Notes: generated from the sequence alone by a model not told the origin. A DNA stretch of 64,000 nucleotides from DATKDF01 sp963752045 (GCA_963752045.1 CAVVWN010000008.1:1510233-1574232); one strand, 5' to 3'. Counted from the first letter of the stretch, positions 1 through 11,000 are shown. Numbers and translations are program-made.

Positions 1-328
1 GGAACACGTCTTTCAGGAAGGCCTGGTTCGGAAAGACGGCGCGCACCGGACCGGACGTGTCCCGCACGATGAGCTCGAAGAGGCGGAAGCCCGGCCGGCG
101 AGTCGAACGCAGCCCGGTCGACAGGACCTGCCCGCTGACGGTGGCCACCTGTCCCGGCCTCAGGGCGGCGATCGGCATCGTGCGAGCCCGATCCTCGTAA
201 CGGACGGGAAAGCGCAGGAGGAAGTCCTCCACCGTCAGCATGCCCGCGCGCTCGAGATCTGCCGCACGCCGCGGGCCGACGCCCTTGACGAACTGGAGCG
301 GTGTTGCGAGAAGCTCGGTGGAGGTCAC
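1..328 (-). CDS. recG: ATP-dependent DNA helicase RecG, N-terminal part (cut by window edge)
   Basis: Only the first 109 codons are inside the window. The translation starts with a GTG whose bases overlap the stop of the upstream gene as GTGA. It reads LATPLQFVKGVGPRRAADLERAG followed by a region rich in wedge-domain features (LLRFPVRYEDR, then an OB-like strand series LRPGQVATVSGQV). This is the normal start of RecG, the helicase that remodels stalled replication forks and Holliday junctions. The helicase motifs lie outside the window. The gene is the last visible member of a minus-strand run that begins with an ECF sigma factor. Family assignment rests on the N-terminal GVGP helix-hairpin-helix and wedge start. 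Confidence 0.85.
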   Translation of the reverse strand, partial: MTSTELLATPLQFVKGVGPRRAADLERAGMLTVEDFLLRFPVRYEDRARTMPIAALRPGQVATVSGQVLSTGLRSTRRPGFRLFELIVRDTSGPVRAVFPNQAFLKDVF

Positions 329-933
329 TGCACGATCGTGGCCTGCCCGGGCCGCGTGCGGATTTGCTGGATGCGCGCAGGCAGGTCGAACGCCTGACCC
401 AGGCTGATCCCCCCGGGATTCTCGGCGGTCTTCGTCAGATACGTCACCAGCTCCTGAACGAGGCTCTCGGGTACCGAGACGCCCGCGAGCGTCGCAGATT
501 CGAGCGAGAACTTGCCCTTGCCGCGCGAGGCCTCCAGCGTGCCGGCGAGCACGACGTCGACGATGCCAGAAACGTAGCTCAGCGGATCGAGCGAGCCGCG
601 CACCTTGGACTTGCGGACCGCATCCAGGTCGATCGAAGCGCTTATGGTCACGCGCCCACGATCGGCAATCGCCAGCGTCGGATCGACGACGCCGGCAGGC
701 AGATCCGGGCCAGCCACGAACCGCAGGTAGGCGTTGACCTCTCGCTCGGACACATCCGTCACGAGAGGCGCGGATTTCGGAATCGGCTCAGCCGCCGCCC
801 GCACGAGAATGGCGTCGAGCTTCAGGCGCAGGCTCTCGGCCTCCTGCTCGCCGAGCGCCTGGCTGCCGGCCAGGCTGGTCACGGCGGCTGCGGCCGCCAG
901 GATCCAGGCCGACGTTGCACGGTGCATTAGCAA
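325..933 (-). CDS. hypothetical secreted protein
   Basis: A 202-residue protein with a clear signal peptide (residues 1-28: a basic MHRATSAW start, an alanine-rich core and a probable cleavage after SQALG). The mature part is soluble-looking, with alternating beta-type stretches (GRVTISASIDLDAVRKSKV, VDVVLAGTLEAS). I do not recognise a family. The tone resembles exported lipid- or envelope-associated proteins of unknown function. ATG at 933 and ATG at 927 are both possible starts. It lies 39 bases downstream of the Spy/CpxP-like gene and overlaps recG by 4 bases (GTGA), so it is probably cotranscribed with both. Confidence 0.6.
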   Translation of the reverse strand: MLMHRATSAWILAAAAAVTSLAGSQALGEQEAESLRLKLDAILVRAAAEPIPKSAPLVTDVSEREVNAYLRFVAGPDLPAGVVDPTLAIADRGRVTISASIDLDAVRKSKVRGSLDPLSYVSGIVDVVLAGTLEASRGKGKFSLESATLAGVSVPESLVQELVTYLTKTAENPGGISLGQAFDLPARIQQIRTRPGQATIVQ

Positions 934-972
934 ATAGTAACGCGAGGCGGCCTGCTCGCGGCAGCCCGCAGG

Positions 973-1530
973 TCAGCGACCCCGGCCTTGCCGCGCGCGG
1001 GCGACCAGGTCGAGCTTCATGCGTTCGAACCGCTCCTGGAACAACCGGAACTCGGCTCGTTGCCGAAGCGTCAGCACGGCGTCGAGAGCCTGCTGCGCGC
1101 GCCTCATCTCCTGAGCCTGCCGCACGCCAAGACCGCCGAGCTCGGCGAGCATCGTCGTGATGCCCGCCTCGTTGGTTTCAACAGCGCCCGAGTCGAGCGC
1201 GGTGCGCAGGTCACGCAGGATCGCCCGGCGTTGGCTCTGGTGCCGCCGGCGCAGCATCTGAATCCTCGCGAGCCGTTCACCGACACCGCGAAACGCCTCC
1301 TCGTCGAGGCCGAGCGCCTTCTGGGCTTCCAGCATCTCGAAGCGATCGAACTGCCGCTCGATCTCCTGCAGACTCGGCCCTTCCCCCGCGGGCCCACGGC
1401 CCTGCCGCTGCCCGCCGTCCCATGGCGACCCGCCCTGACCTGGCTGCGCGGAAACGGGTCCGGCTGACACGGCGAGAGCGGCAAGCGCCGTCCCGACAAG
1501 CAGGCGCACGCGTCCCGAGATGGCTGCCAT
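973..1530 (-). CDS. Spy/CpxP-like periplasmic protein
   Basis: 185 residues: a signal peptide (residues 1-28, ending VSAQ), a Gly/Gln-rich linker, then a highly charged, all-helical domain rich in Arg, Glu, Gln and Leu (LEAQKALGLDEEAFRGVGERLARIQ, RQAQEMRRAQQALDAVLTLRQRAEF). This is the pattern of Spy/CpxP or heavy-metal-sensor (CnrR/ZraP-like) periplasmic proteins, which buffer misfolded protein or sense stress. Its ATG overlaps the stop codon of the anti-sigma gene by one base, so translation is probably coupled. The context suggests it modulates or is controlled by the ECF sigma factor of the operon. The family call is by composition and helix pattern, not a diagnostic motif. Confidence 0.6.
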   Translation of the reverse strand: MAAISGRVRLLVGTALAALAVSAGPVSAQPGQGGSPWDGGQRQGRGPAGEGPSLQEIERQFDRFEMLEAQKALGLDEEAFRGVGERLARIQMLRRRHQSQRRAILRDLRTALDSGAVETNEAGITTMLAELGGLGVRQAQEMRRAQQALDAVLTLRQRAEFRLFQERFERMKLDLVARARQGRGR

Positions 1531-2120
1531 TACCGTCCGCCTCCCATCGCCTCTGTCAGAAGCCGGAAGAGCTCAGCCCGTTCGTCCACGCTGAAGTCCT
1601 CGAGCCACGTTTCAGCCGTGCCGGCCCTCACTGGTGCGACGAGTTCCAGGTCCTCGACCGGCAGGCTGGCAGGCACATCAACAGTGGCTGCAGCGACCGA
1701 GGGTTCAGCCGCCGGTACCACGGCCGCCACCTCCGGCACCCCGCCTCGCGAGAGCGAGGGCGCCCCCACGCTGGCGACAGGCCGCCCGTCCTCTCGGCCG
1801 AGCGTGACCACGACCATGACCGCGAGCAGAGCCGGCGCCGTCACCGCCAGGGCCCTCCAACTCCACGCCCACCAACTCGAGCCCGGCAGCGGCACGGCTT
1901 CGGTACGCTCACGCACCCGTGCCTGAAAGTGCTCCCAGAAGAGCGGCGACGGCTCCGGCACGTCGGCGGCCCCCGACTGGTTCAGCTCGCGGAGCGTCTC
2001 GCGGGCCGTCCTCAACGTGCCGCGGCAACCCTCGCACGTCTCCAGGTGCCGGGCGCGTGCCGCGGCCAAGGCGCCATCGAGGGCGTCGACTACTTCGCGA
2101 GGAGACAGGTGCCTGCTCAT
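1530..2120 (-). CDS. anti-sigma factor with zinc-finger (zf-HC2-like) N-terminus
   Basis: 196 residues. The N-terminus has HLETCEGCR (a His-x3-Cys-x2-Cys zinc-binding anti-sigma signature at about residues 25-33). One membrane segment follows at about residues 84-105 (WSWRALAVTAPALLAVMVVVTL), and the C-terminal half is extracytoplasmic and Pro/Val-rich. Such proteins hold the cognate ECF sigma factor at the membrane until a signal releases it. The start overlaps the sigma gene stop by 4 bases (ATGA). The C-terminus carries no recognisable sensor domain. Confidence 0.8.
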   Translation of the reverse strand: MSRHLSPREVVDALDGALAAARARHLETCEGCRGTLRTARETLRELNQSGAADVPEPSPLFWEHFQARVRERTEAVPLPGSSWWAWSWRALAVTAPALLAVMVVVTLGREDGRPVASVGAPSLSRGGVPEVAAVVPAAEPSVAAATVDVPASLPVEDLELVAPVRAGTAETWLEDFSVDERAELFRLLTEAMGGGR

Positions 2121-2764
2121 GATGGCCCCAGAATGCGGCGGAGATTGCCCAGCGCATGGAAGAAGTTGGCCTTCACCGCTCCAACGGAACTGCCGAGGAT
2201 GCCGGCGATCTGCTCATGCGACAACTCCTGGTACACGCGCAGGATCACGGCCGCCCGCTGCTTCGGCGGCAGTTGCCGGATCGCGCGCTTCAAGGCGACA
2301 GACTGCTCGCCGCGCGCGACGTGAGCGAACGAGTCCTCGGTCCGTTCGTCGGCAAGCTCCATCCCCTCGAGTCGGTCGGCGACAGGGCGCTTCGACGTCA
2401 CCCGATTCAGACAGACGTTCACGCCTACGCGGTAGAGCCACGTACTCAGCGCGGCATCGCCCTTGAACTTGCCAAGCCCTTTGAAGGCCCGAACGAACAC
2501 ATCCTGGGCGAGGTCGGCCGCATCCTCGTGGTTACCTACAAAGCGGTAACAGAGCTGATACACCTGCCGCTCGTGGCGCGTGACGATGACATCAAAGGCG
2601 TCCCTGCGCCCGCCGATGAAAGCCTCGACAAGCGTCCGGTCGTCGGCATCCTTCAGATCGCCGTCGAGGACTCGAGCCGCTGCGGGGGCCTTCTGTCTCT
2701 TCACGTGTGTGCCCACCACCGGCTTCCAGCCGACGACCGCAGCCGCATCCGCGCCCATACGCAT
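2117..2764 (-). CDS. ECF-family RNA polymerase sigma-70 factor
   Basis: Region 2 is clear (VYQLCYRFVGNHEDAADLAQDVFVRAFKGLGKFKGDAALSTWLYRVGVN) and so is region 4 (LPPKQRAAVILRVYQELSHEQIAGILGSSVGAVKANFFHALGNLRRIL). Region 3 is absent, which places it in the extracytoplasmic-function group. The reading frame extends up to a GTG at 2806. I prefer the ATG at 2764 (a second ATG lies at 2758) because the upstream residues are not sigma-like. It overlaps the anti-sigma gene by ATGA and heads the operon running toward recG. Its target promoters cannot be read from the window. Confidence 0.88.
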   Translation of the reverse strand: MRMGADAAAVVGWKPVVGTHVKRQKAPAAARVLDGDLKDADDRTLVEAFIGGRRDAFDVIVTRHERQVYQLCYRFVGNHEDAADLAQDVFVRAFKGLGKFKGDAALSTWLYRVGVNVCLNRVTSKRPVADRLEGMELADERTEDSFAHVARGEQSVALKRAIRQLPPKQRAAVILRVYQELSHEQIAGILGSSVGAVKANFFHALGNLRRILGPS

Positions 2765-2856
2765 CCCGGGTATTCCCGTGACCTCCCGCCCCCCGTACTC
2801 GGGCACTTCCAGAGGTTCGAATCCTGTCTGATTAGACCCGTCATGAACGCGTTTTG

Positions 2857-3792
2857 TTACAAGTACCGCTCGACGTCAGACCAGGCTGGCAAGCCGTTCT
2901 GGGCGCCAACTGCGCGGCAATTCAGGGCCGCGACCGCATTCGCGCAGGCCAGCACCTCTTCGAGCTCTGCGTCCGCGCCCTGCCGAAGCCACCCGGCTGC
3001 GAACCCGGCCCTGAACGCGTCCCCGGCACCCGTCGAGTCGACCACATCGACGACCGGAGGAGTCGCCCTCACTTCCCGCCCGCCGCAGAGAGCCACCGCC
3101 CCCTCGGCGCCGAGCGTGACGATGGCCACCGACGCCGGGTAGCCGGTGGCGAGACGGCGCAGGCCGAGTCCGACCTGAGCTGTACCGGTCAAGGCGCCCA
3201 TGGCCGCTGCACCAACAATGATGATGTCGACCAGAGAGAGCAGTTCATCTGTGCGACTGCCCGCTTCGTCGATGTCCACGAGGACAGGGACTTTCCGATC
3301 GCGCGCCGCCCGGGCCGCGCCGACCGACGCGGCGACGGAACTCGCGTCAACGAGCAGCACCCGGCCAGACGACACCAGTTCCTCATCGAGTTCCTCGGCG
3401 CGAATCTCGAGGCCAGCCGGCCGATGCTCCAGGACGGTTCTGGTCGCCTGGCGGCGATCCACCAGCACCAGAGCCCGACGGGTTTCCGTCCCGCGCCTGA
3501 CGATCGCCCGCACATCCACGCCCGCCGCCCGCGCCAGCGCGAGCGCCACTTGGGCGGCCTCGTCGTCACCCACGCACGCGAAGAGGCGTGCCCGCCAGCC
3601 GAGCCGCTGGACCCCGACCGCGGCCGTTGCCGCCTGGCCGCCCGGACAGACTGCCAGAGCCTCGAGGGCCTGCTTTTCGTCGGGACGCGGCCACTCCCGA
3701 ACGACTCCGACGTAGTCGAGGCTGCTCTCGCCGACGGCGACGAAGTCGACGTCAGCCGAATCCGGACCGGGAAGGGGTATGGGAAGTCTCAC
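2857..3792 (-). CDS. PfkB-family carbohydrate kinase
   Basis: About 311 residues from a GTG at 3792. Both PfkB signatures are present: an N-terminal GGQAATAAVGVQRLGWRA and a C-terminal DSTGAGDAFRAGFAAGW, which carries the anion hole and the catalytic Asp. The family phosphorylates sugars or nucleosides (ribokinase, fructokinase, adenosine kinase type). The substrate cannot be told from sequence. A longer open frame to 3885 would run into the lexA leader and is not needed. The gene is divergent from lexA, so the two share about 80 bases of upstream DNA. Confidence 0.85.
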   Translation of the reverse strand: MRLPIPLPGPDSADVDFVAVGESSLDYVGVVREWPRPDEKQALEALAVCPGGQAATAAVGVQRLGWRARLFACVGDDEAAQVALALARAAGVDVRAIVRRGTETRRALVLVDRRQATRTVLEHRPAGLEIRAEELDEELVSSGRVLLVDASSVAASVGAARAARDRKVPVLVDIDEAGSRTDELLSLVDIIIVGAAAMGALTGTAQVGLGLRRLATGYPASVAIVTLGAEGAVALCGGREVRATPPVVDVVDSTGAGDAFRAGFAAGWLRQGADAELEEVLACANAVAALNCRAVGAQNGLPAWSDVERYL

Positions 3793-3805
3793 GGCTGGAA
3801 CCTGA

Positions 3806-3834
3806 TTGCCCTTCGCCTTTTCTTTGCATATACT
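3806..3834 (+). promoter_or_regulatory. sigma-70-type promoter candidate for lexA
   Basis: TTGCCC at 3806-3811 and TATACT at 3829-3834 are separated by 17 bases. That is a close match to the housekeeping consensus, and it places transcription start about 30 bases before the lexA GTG. No convincing LexA operator of the CTGT/ACAG or GAAC/GTTC type is visible, but acidobacterial LexA boxes are not well known to me. Confidence 0.55.
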
Positions 3835-3871
3835 TTCACGGCAGCTTCGCCTCAGCCCAGGGAGACGGCCC

Positions 3872-4477
3872 GTGCAACCACTCACCAGAAGGCAGCGCGA
3901 GATTCTCGACTATCTCCAGGAATTCATCCAGCAACATGGCTACGCTCCGAGCCTCGAGGAGATCGGTCGGCGTTTCGGCCTGTCGTCACTCGCCACCGTC
4001 CACAAGCATCTCAGTAATCTGCAGGAAAAGGGATTCATCCGCCGATCCTGGAACCGGAGCCGCTCGGTCGAGCTGCTCTCGGCGCGAACCGGCCAGCGCG
4101 CGGTGGACCTGCCGCTGCTCGGGTACGTGGCGGCCGGCTCCCCCATCGAGGCCGTGGCGTCGAACGAGACGATCGCCGTGCCCGAAGACCTGGTCGGCAA
4201 GCGCGAGACCTACGTGCTTCGTGTTCGCGGCGACTCGATGATCGACGAGCAGATTCGTGACGGCGACTTCGTGATCGTCGAAGACCGCAAGACGGCCGAG
4301 AACGGCGAGATGGTCATCGCCCTCGTCGGCGGGACCGATGTGACGCTCAAGACGTTCTACCGTGACAATGGGCGGGTGCGCCTTCAGCCGGCGAATCCGG
4401 CCATGCAGCCGATCGTGCTCGACGCGAGCCTGGTCCAGGTCCAGGGCGTCGTCGTCGGCGTCATGCGAAAATACTGA
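3872..4477 (+). CDS. lexA: LexA repressor (SOS regulator, S24 self-cleaving protease)
   Basis: 201 residues from a GTG at 3872, preceded by an AGGGAGA ribosome-binding site. The open frame upstream to 3806 overlaps the promoter and is rejected. The N-terminal winged helix (LTRRQREILDYLQEFIQQHGYAPSLEEIGRRFGLSSLATVHKHL) binds the operator. The C-terminal peptidase domain has the Ala88-Gly89 cleavage site (YVAAGSP), nucleophile Ser122 (RGDSMID) and general-base Lys160 (VTLKTFY). RecA-activated self-cleavage derepresses DNA-repair genes. An 8-base gap separates it from the DUF3467 gene downstream. Confidence 0.95.
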   Translation: MQPLTRRQREILDYLQEFIQQHGYAPSLEEIGRRFGLSSLATVHKHLSNLQEKGFIRRSWNRSRSVELLSARTGQRAVDLPLLGYVAAGSPIEAVASNETIAVPEDLVGKRETYVLRVRGDSMIDEQIRDGDFVIVEDRKTAENGEMVIALVGGTDVTLKTFYRDNGRVRLQPANPAMQPIVLDASLVQVQGVVVGVMRKY

Positions 4478-4484
4478 CGCCGAT

Positions 4485-4812
4485 ATGTCCAAGCAGATCA
4501 ACTTCACGATCGTGCCCGACGAGCCCGAGGGCGGACAGACGCGCCGCGAGTACGCGAACTTCTGCGCCGTGGCCCACACACCGTTCGACCTCACGCTGAC
4601 GTTCTGCGACGTGCGCCCGCTCTCGGAGCGGGACATCAAGAGCGCGGAAGTGACGCAAACGGTCAAGGCGCCCGTCGTCGCCCGGGTTGCCGTCCCGTTC
4701 TGCGATCGTGCCCGGGCTCATCGCGGCGCTGCAGGAGCAAATGCGCGCCATCCAGGAGGCGCAGTCCCAGGCGGCGCCTCAACAGCCGTGGCCCAAGGGC
4801 CCGCTCCACTAA
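4485..4812 (+). CDS. DUF3467-like protein, interrupted by one frameshift
   Basis: The first part (MSKQINFTIVPDEPEGG, then YANFCAVAHTPFDLTLTFCDV, then VKAPVVARVAVP) matches the small DUF3467 family of unknown function: a YAN motif, a hydrophobic strand, then R-x-hydrophobic-x-P. The expected ending (AIVPGLIAALQEQMRAIQEAQ, closing with PLH and a TAA at 4810) lies in the +1 frame. Removing one T from the TT near 4700 restores a product of about 108 residues. I read this as a sequence error. The gene follows lexA by 8 bases and precedes nth by 3. Confidence 0.65.
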
Positions 4813-4815
4813 CCC

Positions 4816-5523
4816 GTGCCACGCCGCCTGCTCGTGTCGAAGGCGGTCGCGGCCCGGATGCTCGGCCTCCTGGCCTCGCAACATCCGGACGCCGACACCG
4901 AACTGCACTTCTCCACGGCGTTCGAATTGCTCGTCGCCACGATTCTGTCCGCGCAGTGCACCGATGCCCGGGTGAACGCCGTCACACCCAGCCTTTTTGC
5001 GCGCTATCCGGACGCACCGAGCCTCGCCTCGGCTGAGCCGGAGCAACTCGAGCCGCTCATCCAATCGACGGGCTTCTTCCGCATGAAGAGCCGTAATCTC
5101 GTCCGCATGGCCCAGGCGCTCGTCGAACGCCACGGTGGCGACGTGCCGGCCTCCATGGAGGCTCTCGTGGCACTGCCCGGCGTGGGACGGAAGACCGCCA
5201 ACGTGGTGCTTGGCCACGCGCTCGGCGTCCCCGGGCTGCCGGTCGATCGCCATGTCCTTCGCGTGGCGAACCGGCTGGGCCTGGTCCGCTCGAACGACCC
5301 GGAGGTCGTCGAAGCCGCCCTGGGGTTGGCGATACCTCCCGAGCGGTGGACCCGGATTTCTGACACGCTCATCCTGCACGGCCGGCGTGTCTGCAAGCCG
5401 AGGCCGCTTTGCGACCGCTGCCGCGCGCACAAGGACTGTGCGTACTTCCGGGCGCTCGGCGCCAAGACTGCCCCGCGCGCGCCGCGTCCCCAACGGCGAA
5501 GGGCGAGGTCTGCCAGGCGATGA
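4816..5523 (+). CDS. nth: endonuclease III (DNA glycosylase/AP lyase)
   Basis: 235 residues. It has the helix-hairpin-helix LPGVGRKTANVVLGHAL, whose Lys is the Schiff-base residue, the catalytic Asp in PVDRHVLRVANRLGL, and a C-terminal four-cysteine cluster for a [4Fe-4S] centre (CKPRPLCDRCRAHKDC). The cysteine spacing is 5-2-5, whereas the usual Nth pattern is 6-2-5. The enzyme excises oxidised pyrimidines in base-excision repair. A basic tail of about 25 residues follows the cluster. The GTG start is 3 bases after the DUF3467 stop. The end overlaps the zincin gene by ATGA. Confidence 0.92.
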   Translation: MPRRLLVSKAVAARMLGLLASQHPDADTELHFSTAFELLVATILSAQCTDARVNAVTPSLFARYPDAPSLASAEPEQLEPLIQSTGFFRMKSRNLVRMAQALVERHGGDVPASMEALVALPGVGRKTANVVLGHALGVPGLPVDRHVLRVANRLGLVRSNDPEVVEAALGLAIPPERWTRISDTLILHGRRVCKPRPLCDRCRAHKDCAYFRALGAKTAPRAPRPQRRRARSARR

Positions 5524-5930
5524 GTCGAGATCGCTTTCGAACGCTCGTGGACGAAGCCCTCGCCACTATCCCGGCCGAGTTCCGCGACGCGATGCGGAAC
5601 ATCGCCATCGTGGTCGAGCACGCGCCGACGCCCGAGCAACTGGCCGACGTGGGCATCGAGCCGCCCGACACGCTCCTCGGGCTTTACGAGGGCGTCCCCC
5701 TGACCGAACGGGGCTGGTCCGAGTCGGGCCTGCTGCCGGACAAGATCACGTTATTTCAGGGTCCGATCGAACAGGCGAGCGAAGACGAGGACGACCTGGT
5801 GGTGGCCATCGGCGAGACGCTCATCCATGAGATTGGTCACTACTTCGGACTTTCCGAAGACGAAATCGAGGAGATTGAGGAGCGCTACTGGCGCGATGCC
5901 GGGTACGAGACTGACGATCCGGCCACCTGA
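5520..5930 (+). CDS. small zincin-type metallopeptidase family protein
   Basis: 136 residues beginning MSRDRFRTLVDEALATIPAEF, with the metalloprotease motif HEIGHYFGLSEDEIEEIEERYW near residues 100-120. This is the minimal-gluzincin family (DUF1025/Zincin_1), small cytosolic HExxH proteins often found in Gram-positive and acidobacterial genomes. Substrates are unknown to me. The ATG overlaps the nth stop codon (ATGA), which decides the start over a longer open frame beginning at 5409. Confidence 0.85.
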   Translation: MSRDRFRTLVDEALATIPAEFRDAMRNIAIVVEHAPTPEQLADVGIEPPDTLLGLYEGVPLTERGWSESGLLPDKITLFQGPIEQASEDEDDLVVAIGETLIHEIGHYFGLSEDEIEEIEERYWRDAGYETDDPAT

Positions 5931-5932
5931 TC

Positions 5933-6829
5933 ATGCCGACGCGTCGTCCTCGTCCCTCCCGCGCTATTCGGCCCAGACCGGGCCAGGCGCGCCGCCGTCC
6001 CCGCAAACGCTTCGGCCAGCACTTCCTGTCGGCCGGGTGGGCCCGGAAGGTGGTCGATGCCATCGGCCCCGAACCCGGCGACGTCTTCCTCGAGATCGGT
6101 CCGGGAACCGGAGCCCTCACCCTTCCGCTTGCGGCAACCGGGGTCCCGATCCTCGCCGTGGATATCGATCGCGACCTGGTCGGCGCGCTGTCCGAGGCGG
6201 TCCCTCCGCACGTGACCCTGCTCGCCGCCGACGTTCTGCAGGTGGATGTCGTGGCCTACCTGAGCGGCATGGCGCCCCAGCGCCCGCCGGCCTCCGGCGC
6301 GCCAGGCACGCTGCGGTACCGGGTGGTCGGCAATCTGCCGTACAACGTCGCCACACCGATCATGTTGCGGCTCATCGACATCAGCCGCGAGCAGCGCTTC
6401 TTCGCCGACGCCACCCTGATGGTCCAGCGCGAGGTGGCCGACCGGCTCGTGGCCCGGCCCGGCACCAAGGCCTACGGCGCGCTCACGATCCTCGCGGCCG
6501 TGCATACCCGCATCACCAAGCTGCTCGACCTTCCGCCGGGCGCGTTCTCCCCACCCCCGAAGGTGCGGTCTTCGGTGATCCGGCTCACCTTCGGCCCCCC
6601 GGCGGTCCGAATCGCAGATGAAGCCCTCTTCCATCGTCTGGTGCGCGCGCTGTTTTCAGCGCGGCGGAAGACGCTCTCGAATGCCCTGAAGCGGTTCGAC
6701 CCGCTTGCCCCGGCCATCCTCGCGCTCTCGGGCCTTGACGGACGCCGCCGTCCCGAGACGCTGCAAGTCACAGAGATCGCGAGGCTTGTCGAGCTTTTCG
6801 CTTCGGCCAGACGGCCCGCCGTGCTATAG
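5933..6829 (+). CDS. rsmA: 16S rRNA (adenine1518/1519-N6,N6)-dimethyltransferase
   Basis: 298 residues. The RsmA/KsgA hallmark RKRFGQHFLSAGWARKVVDAI comes first, then SAM-binding motif I (FLEIGPGTGALTLPLA), the acidic AVDIDRDLV, and the catalytic NLPYNVATPI (the NxPY/F motif). The C-terminal RALFSARRKTLSNALKR is also typical. It dimethylates two adenines at the 3' end of 16S rRNA as a late ribosome-assembly checkpoint. A Pro/Arg-rich N-terminal tail of about 25 residues precedes the domain. It starts 2 bases after the zincin stop. Confidence 0.95.
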   Translation: MPTRRPRPSRAIRPRPGQARRRPRKRFGQHFLSAGWARKVVDAIGPEPGDVFLEIGPGTGALTLPLAATGVPILAVDIDRDLVGALSEAVPPHVTLLAADVLQVDVVAYLSGMAPQRPPASGAPGTLRYRVVGNLPYNVATPIMLRLIDISREQRFFADATLMVQREVADRLVARPGTKAYGALTILAAVHTRITKLLDLPPGAFSPPPKVRSSVIRLTFGPPAVRIADEALFHRLVRALFSARRKTLSNALKRFDPLAPAILALSGLDGRRRPETLQVTEIARLVELFASARRPAVL

Positions 6830-6970
6830 TTTCGCCAGTTTTCCAGCCTGTTTTCGGGTCCGTCCCAGCGGCCCACAGGCCGGGCACCACGGGGCAGTTG
6901 GTCGGCGCGCCCGCGCCGAGCCTGTGTCTTGATCGCGCGACGACCCGTCGCGCGGCGGGCACGTGTCCGG

Positions 6971-8665
6971 ATGAGCAGGATTCCGGAGTTGCAGACATTG
7001 GATGCAGCCGCAGGCGCGGCTGTCGACATCATCCCGCTCGGCGGACTTGGCGAGTTCGGCATGAACATGCTGCTCGTCTCGTGTGGCGAAGCTGCGATCC
7101 TCGTCGACGCCGGCGTCATGTTCCCGGAACCGGAACTGTTGGGCGTCGATCTGGTCATACCGGATCTGGCGCTGCTCGAAGAGTACCGGGGACGTATCGT
7201 CGCGCTCGTGCTGACGCACGGCCACGAGGACCACCTGGGCGCGGTGGCCCACGTGATCGGCCTCGTCGACGGGCCGGTGTACGGCACGCCGTTCACGCTC
7301 GCCCTTGCGTCGGCCAAGCTCGAGGCCCATGGCATCGACGCGCGCGACAAGCTGGTCGCCGTGGCGCCGCGGGAGTCTGTGACGGCCGGGCCGTTCCGCC
7401 TCGAGTTCATCCGGGTCACCCACAGCATGCCGGACTGCCTGGCCGTCGCCATTCACTCGCCGGCAGGCACCATCGTTCATACCGGCGACTTCAAGATCGA
7501 CCAGACTCCAATCGACGGCGAGCCGTGCGACCTCCATCGGTTCGCCGAGCTCGGCGCCCAGGGCGTGCTGGCGCTGCTCTCGGACAGCACGAACGCCGAT
7601 CGGAGGGGCTTCACCGGCTCGGAGCGCAGCGTGCGTGACGCCTTCGAGGAGATTTTCAGCAGCGCCGATGGGCGCATCGTCGTGGCCGCCTTCTCGACGA
7701 GCGTCTACCGGATGCAGCTGCTCGTGGATCTGGCGAAGCAGTTCGGGCGGCGGGTCGCGTTCGTGGGCCGGGGGATGCAGCACGTATCGCAGATCGCCGC
7801 GCGGCTCGGGCACCTGGCGGTCCCACCAGGCGTGCAGGTGCGCGAAGCCGACGTCAAGGACCTCCCGGCCCGGCAGGTGCTGTGTCTGTGTACCGGATCG
7901 CAGGGGGAGCCGCTGGCCGCGCTGCCGCGGATTGCCATCGACGACCACCGGCACGTCCGGCTCGAGGAAGGCGACACAGTCGTCTTTTCAGCCCGCATCA
8001 TCCCGGGCAACGAGAAGGCCGTGGCTCGGGTCATGAACCACACGGCACGCCGGGGCGCCGACGTCATCGGCGAACACGACAAACACGTCCACGTATCAGG
8101 CCACGGAAGCGAAGAGGAGCTGAAACTGCTCATCTCGCTCATCAAGCCCAGACACTTCGTGCCGATACATGGGGAATACCGGCAGTTGTCGAGGCACGCC
8201 AGAATGGCCGCACTCGTTCATCCCGAGACGAAGGTGATCATCGCGCAGGACGGCGACGTGCTGCGGTTCGATGCCGAAGGCGGCCGGATCGTGGGCCGGA
8301 AGCCGGCGGGGCGCATGCTCATCGACGGCACGCGTTCGGGGGAGGTGGCCGATGAAGTGCTGCGCGACCGCCGGCATCTGGCAGGCGACGGCGTGGTGGT
8401 GGCCGTCGTCGCCATCAACGGCCAGACGGGCGCGCTCGAGCAGCCCCCCGAGGTCATCGCCCGAGGCCTGGCGCTCGATGCCCGGCACGACGAACTGTTG
8501 CGCGACGCGCCGGCCCTGCTCGCGCGCGCGATTGAAGCTGCCTCCCTGGAGGAACGGACCGATCCCGGCCTGCTCCAGGAGCGCATTCGCATGGACCTGC
8601 AGCGGATGTTCCGCAAGCGTGCCGAACGCCGCCCGCTGGTCCTGCCTGTGGTGATGGAGGTCTGA
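6971..8665 (+). CDS. rnj: ribonuclease J (metallo-beta-lactamase/beta-CASP RNase)
   Basis: About 564 residues. The N-terminal IIPLGGLGEFGMNMLLV is the RNase J opening. LVLTHGHEDHLGAVAHV is the zinc-binding HxHxDH motif, and VIHTGDFKID and the HVSGHGSEEELKLLI block (beta-CASP) follow. A C-terminal domain is present. RNase J combines 5'-3' exonuclease and endonuclease activity in mRNA decay and rRNA processing. An open frame starts at a TTG at 6929, but the ATG at 6971 (MSRIPELQTL) fits the family better. ftsK follows after 5 bases. Confidence 0.93.
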   Translation: MSRIPELQTLDAAAGAAVDIIPLGGLGEFGMNMLLVSCGEAAILVDAGVMFPEPELLGVDLVIPDLALLEEYRGRIVALVLTHGHEDHLGAVAHVIGLVDGPVYGTPFTLALASAKLEAHGIDARDKLVAVAPRESVTAGPFRLEFIRVTHSMPDCLAVAIHSPAGTIVHTGDFKIDQTPIDGEPCDLHRFAELGAQGVLALLSDSTNADRRGFTGSERSVRDAFEEIFSSADGRIVVAAFSTSVYRMQLLVDLAKQFGRRVAFVGRGMQHVSQIAARLGHLAVPPGVQVREADVKDLPARQVLCLCTGSQGEPLAALPRIAIDDHRHVRLEEGDTVVFSARIIPGNEKAVARVMNHTARRGADVIGEHDKHVHVSGHGSEEELKLLISLIKPRHFVPIHGEYRQLSRHARMAALVHPETKVIIAQDGDVLRFDAEGGRIVGRKPAGRMLIDGTRSGEVADEVLRDRRHLAGDGVVVAVVAINGQTGALEQPPEVIARGLALDARHDELLRDAPALLARAIEAASLEERTDPGLLQERIRMDLQRMFRKRAERRPLVLPVVMEV

Positions 8666-8670
8666 GGCCT

Positions 8671-10998
<2,328 letters not shown>

Positions 10999-11000
10999 CC

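Noticed and set aside
3793..3871. Classical LexA operator upstream of lexA
   Set aside because: No CTGT-N8-ACAG or GAAC-N4-GTTC palindrome could be found.
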